Positions 7,689 to 8,268 of a stretch of DNA of 8,268 nt are shown here, one piece after another. A program made the translations under genes and the position numbers. How positions within the stretch are numbered: position 1 is the stretch's first letter; each line of letters starts with the position of its first letter. Origin of the DNA: Niastella sp. (lineage in GTDB: Bacteria > Bacteroidota > Bacteroidia > Chitinophagales > Chitinophagaceae); assembly GCA_021154515.1 (NCBI GenBank), contig JAJKIL010000076.1, positions 1 through 8,268 of the forward strand, read 5' to 3'. Below the pieces are notes generated by a model that did not search any database, was not told where the DNA came from, and saw only the letters and a program-made list of their open reading frames with translations.

Positions 7689-7768
7689 AGTTATTAAGTT
7701 ATTGAGTTCGTTAGTTTATTAGTTGAAAGCCATTCAGAACTCAATAACTAAAGAACTAAAAAACTAAC
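7689..7768 (+). repeat. Two facing 8-bp-period arrays forming an imperfect inverted repeat
   Basis: In the space between the GH78 gene and the dehydrogenase gene, AGTT recurs at exact 8-bp steps (7689, 7697, 7705, 7713, 7721) and is followed, in inverse orientation, by AACT at exact 8-bp steps (7738, 7746, 7754, 7762). Positions 7697-7709 and 7737-7749 are perfect 13-bp reverse complements; extending outward, 7689-7709 pairs with 7737-7757 at 19 of 21 positions around a 27-nt loop. A second pairing, 7710-7724 with 7754-7768, matches at 14 of 15, giving an interleaved A-B-A'-B' order. The 3' side is A-rich rather than T-rich on the + strand, so it is not a classic intrinsic terminator. It shares the 8-bp AGTT unit with the array at 3722-3753. 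The rest of the gap (7769-7788) shows no clear ribosome site. Confidence 0.8.
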
Positions 7769-7788
7769 AAACCTGAACAAAGAATATT

Positions 7789-8268
7789 ATGCAAGATATA
7801 TTGAAGATCAGCTTTCCGGGTAAACTAGTATTTGGAAAAGGAACCTTAGAGCAATTACCTGATGAAGTAACGGCTTTATCCTGCAGCAGGGCATTGATAG
7901 TGACCATTACTCCCTTGTTGGGCCAGTTGAAGGGCTTTGTGAGTAAACTGGAAGCAAGCGGCGTACAGGTGCAAACGAATACAAGTATTATCAACGAGCC
8001 ATCTTTTGCCGAAGTAGAACAACTGTTACAGGAAGTGAAAGGGTTCAACCCCGATGTGGTGATAGGTATAGGCGGCGGCAGCGTGCTGGATGTAGCAAAA
8101 ATAATTGCGGCGCTCCTCGATAACGAACAGGGATTAAAAGATATAGTGGGTATTGGCTTTTTGAAAAGCCGCCCCAAAAAGCTGATCTGTCTGCCAACAA
8201 CTTCCGGCACCGGCAGCGAGGTATCGCCCAACTCTATTTTAGTTGATGAAACAGATATCCAGAAGAAG
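7789..8268 (+). CDS. Iron-containing alcohol dehydrogenase, N-terminal part (3' truncated by window)
   Basis: The first 160 residues of a group III (iron-containing) alcohol dehydrogenase, a cytoplasmic NAD(P)-dependent enzyme that normally has about 380-390 residues. The frame is open from ATG 7789 to the window end. Visible features are the family's N-terminal pattern ISFPGKLVFGKGTLEQLP (8-25), the dinucleotide-binding motif GGGSVLDVAK (95-104) and the conserved PTTSGTGSEVSP (136-147). The metal-binding Asp and His residues lie beyond the edge. No signal peptide is present, unlike the GH2 and GH78 genes before it. It starts 104 nt after the GH78 stop, behind the inverted array, so co-transcription is plausible but unproven. 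Near a rhamnosidase, lactaldehyde reductase (the FucO role) is one candidate; other members reduce hydroxybutyrate semialdehyde, maleylacetate or alcohols, and specificity cannot be judged from this fragment. Confidence 0.88.
   Translation, partial: MQDILKISFPGKLVFGKGTLEQLPDEVTALSCSRALIVTITPLLGQLKGFVSKLEASGVQVQTNTSIINEPSFAEVEQLLQEVKGFNPDVVIGIGGGSVLDVAKIIAALLDNEQGLKDIVGIGFLKSRPKKLICLPTTSGTGSEVSPNSILVDETDIQKK

Noticed and set aside
7689..7757. Intrinsic transcription terminator
   Set aside because: The stem is AT-rich with a 27-nt loop and is not followed by a T-tract on the + strand. A terminator role remains possible but is not supported enough to call.
7764..8231. A 155-codon minus-strand open frame at the right edge
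   Set aside because: It is antisense to the dehydrogenase, whose GGGSVLDVAK and PTTSGTGSE motifs are clear on the + strand.

Overview
The window looks like Bacteroidota DNA, most likely from the Chitinophagaceae or a close relative. The evidence is tightly packed co-directional secreted glycoside hydrolases of polysaccharide-utilisation type, starts without a clear Shine-Dalgarno sequence, mid-range base composition, and intergenic short-period repeats. The taxon is an inference from style and cannot be proven here. All four genes lie on the + strand. No RNA gene, CRISPR array, transposase or SusC/SusD pair is visible.

Layout: (1) 1-906 is the C-terminal part of an (alpha/alpha)6-barrel glycoside hydrolase of the MGH1-like type, cut by the left edge. 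(2) Five bases later, 912-3719 encodes a secreted, LacZ-architecture family 2 glycoside hydrolase. (3) 3720-3847 is an intergenic stretch holding an 8-bp then 9-bp periodic repeat built on GTTGA. (4) 3848-7684 encodes a 1278-residue secreted protein that joins a complete family 78 alpha-L-rhamnosidase to a sialidase-like (BNR/Asp-box) beta-propeller. Its signal-peptide region contains a GC-rich palindrome and a perfect 11-bp hairpin. (5) 7685-7788 holds two facing 8-bp-period arrays that form an imperfect 21-bp inverted repeat. (6) 7789-8268 is the N-terminal part of an iron-containing alcohol dehydrogenase, cut by the right edge.

How they may work together: the three hydrolases, two of them with visible signal peptides, look like part of a glycan-degrading locus, probably for a rhamnose-bearing plant or microbial polysaccharide. 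The GH78 domain would release L-rhamnose, the GH2 enzyme a neutral or acidic beta-linked sugar, and the MGH1-like enzyme another exo-linked sugar. The cytoplasmic dehydrogenase could handle an aldehyde or alcohol intermediate, for example L-lactaldehyde from rhamnose breakdown. That link is inference. The most unusual items are the GH78/sialidase-like fusion and the repeat-derived sequence at gene boundaries and inside signal-peptide coding regions.
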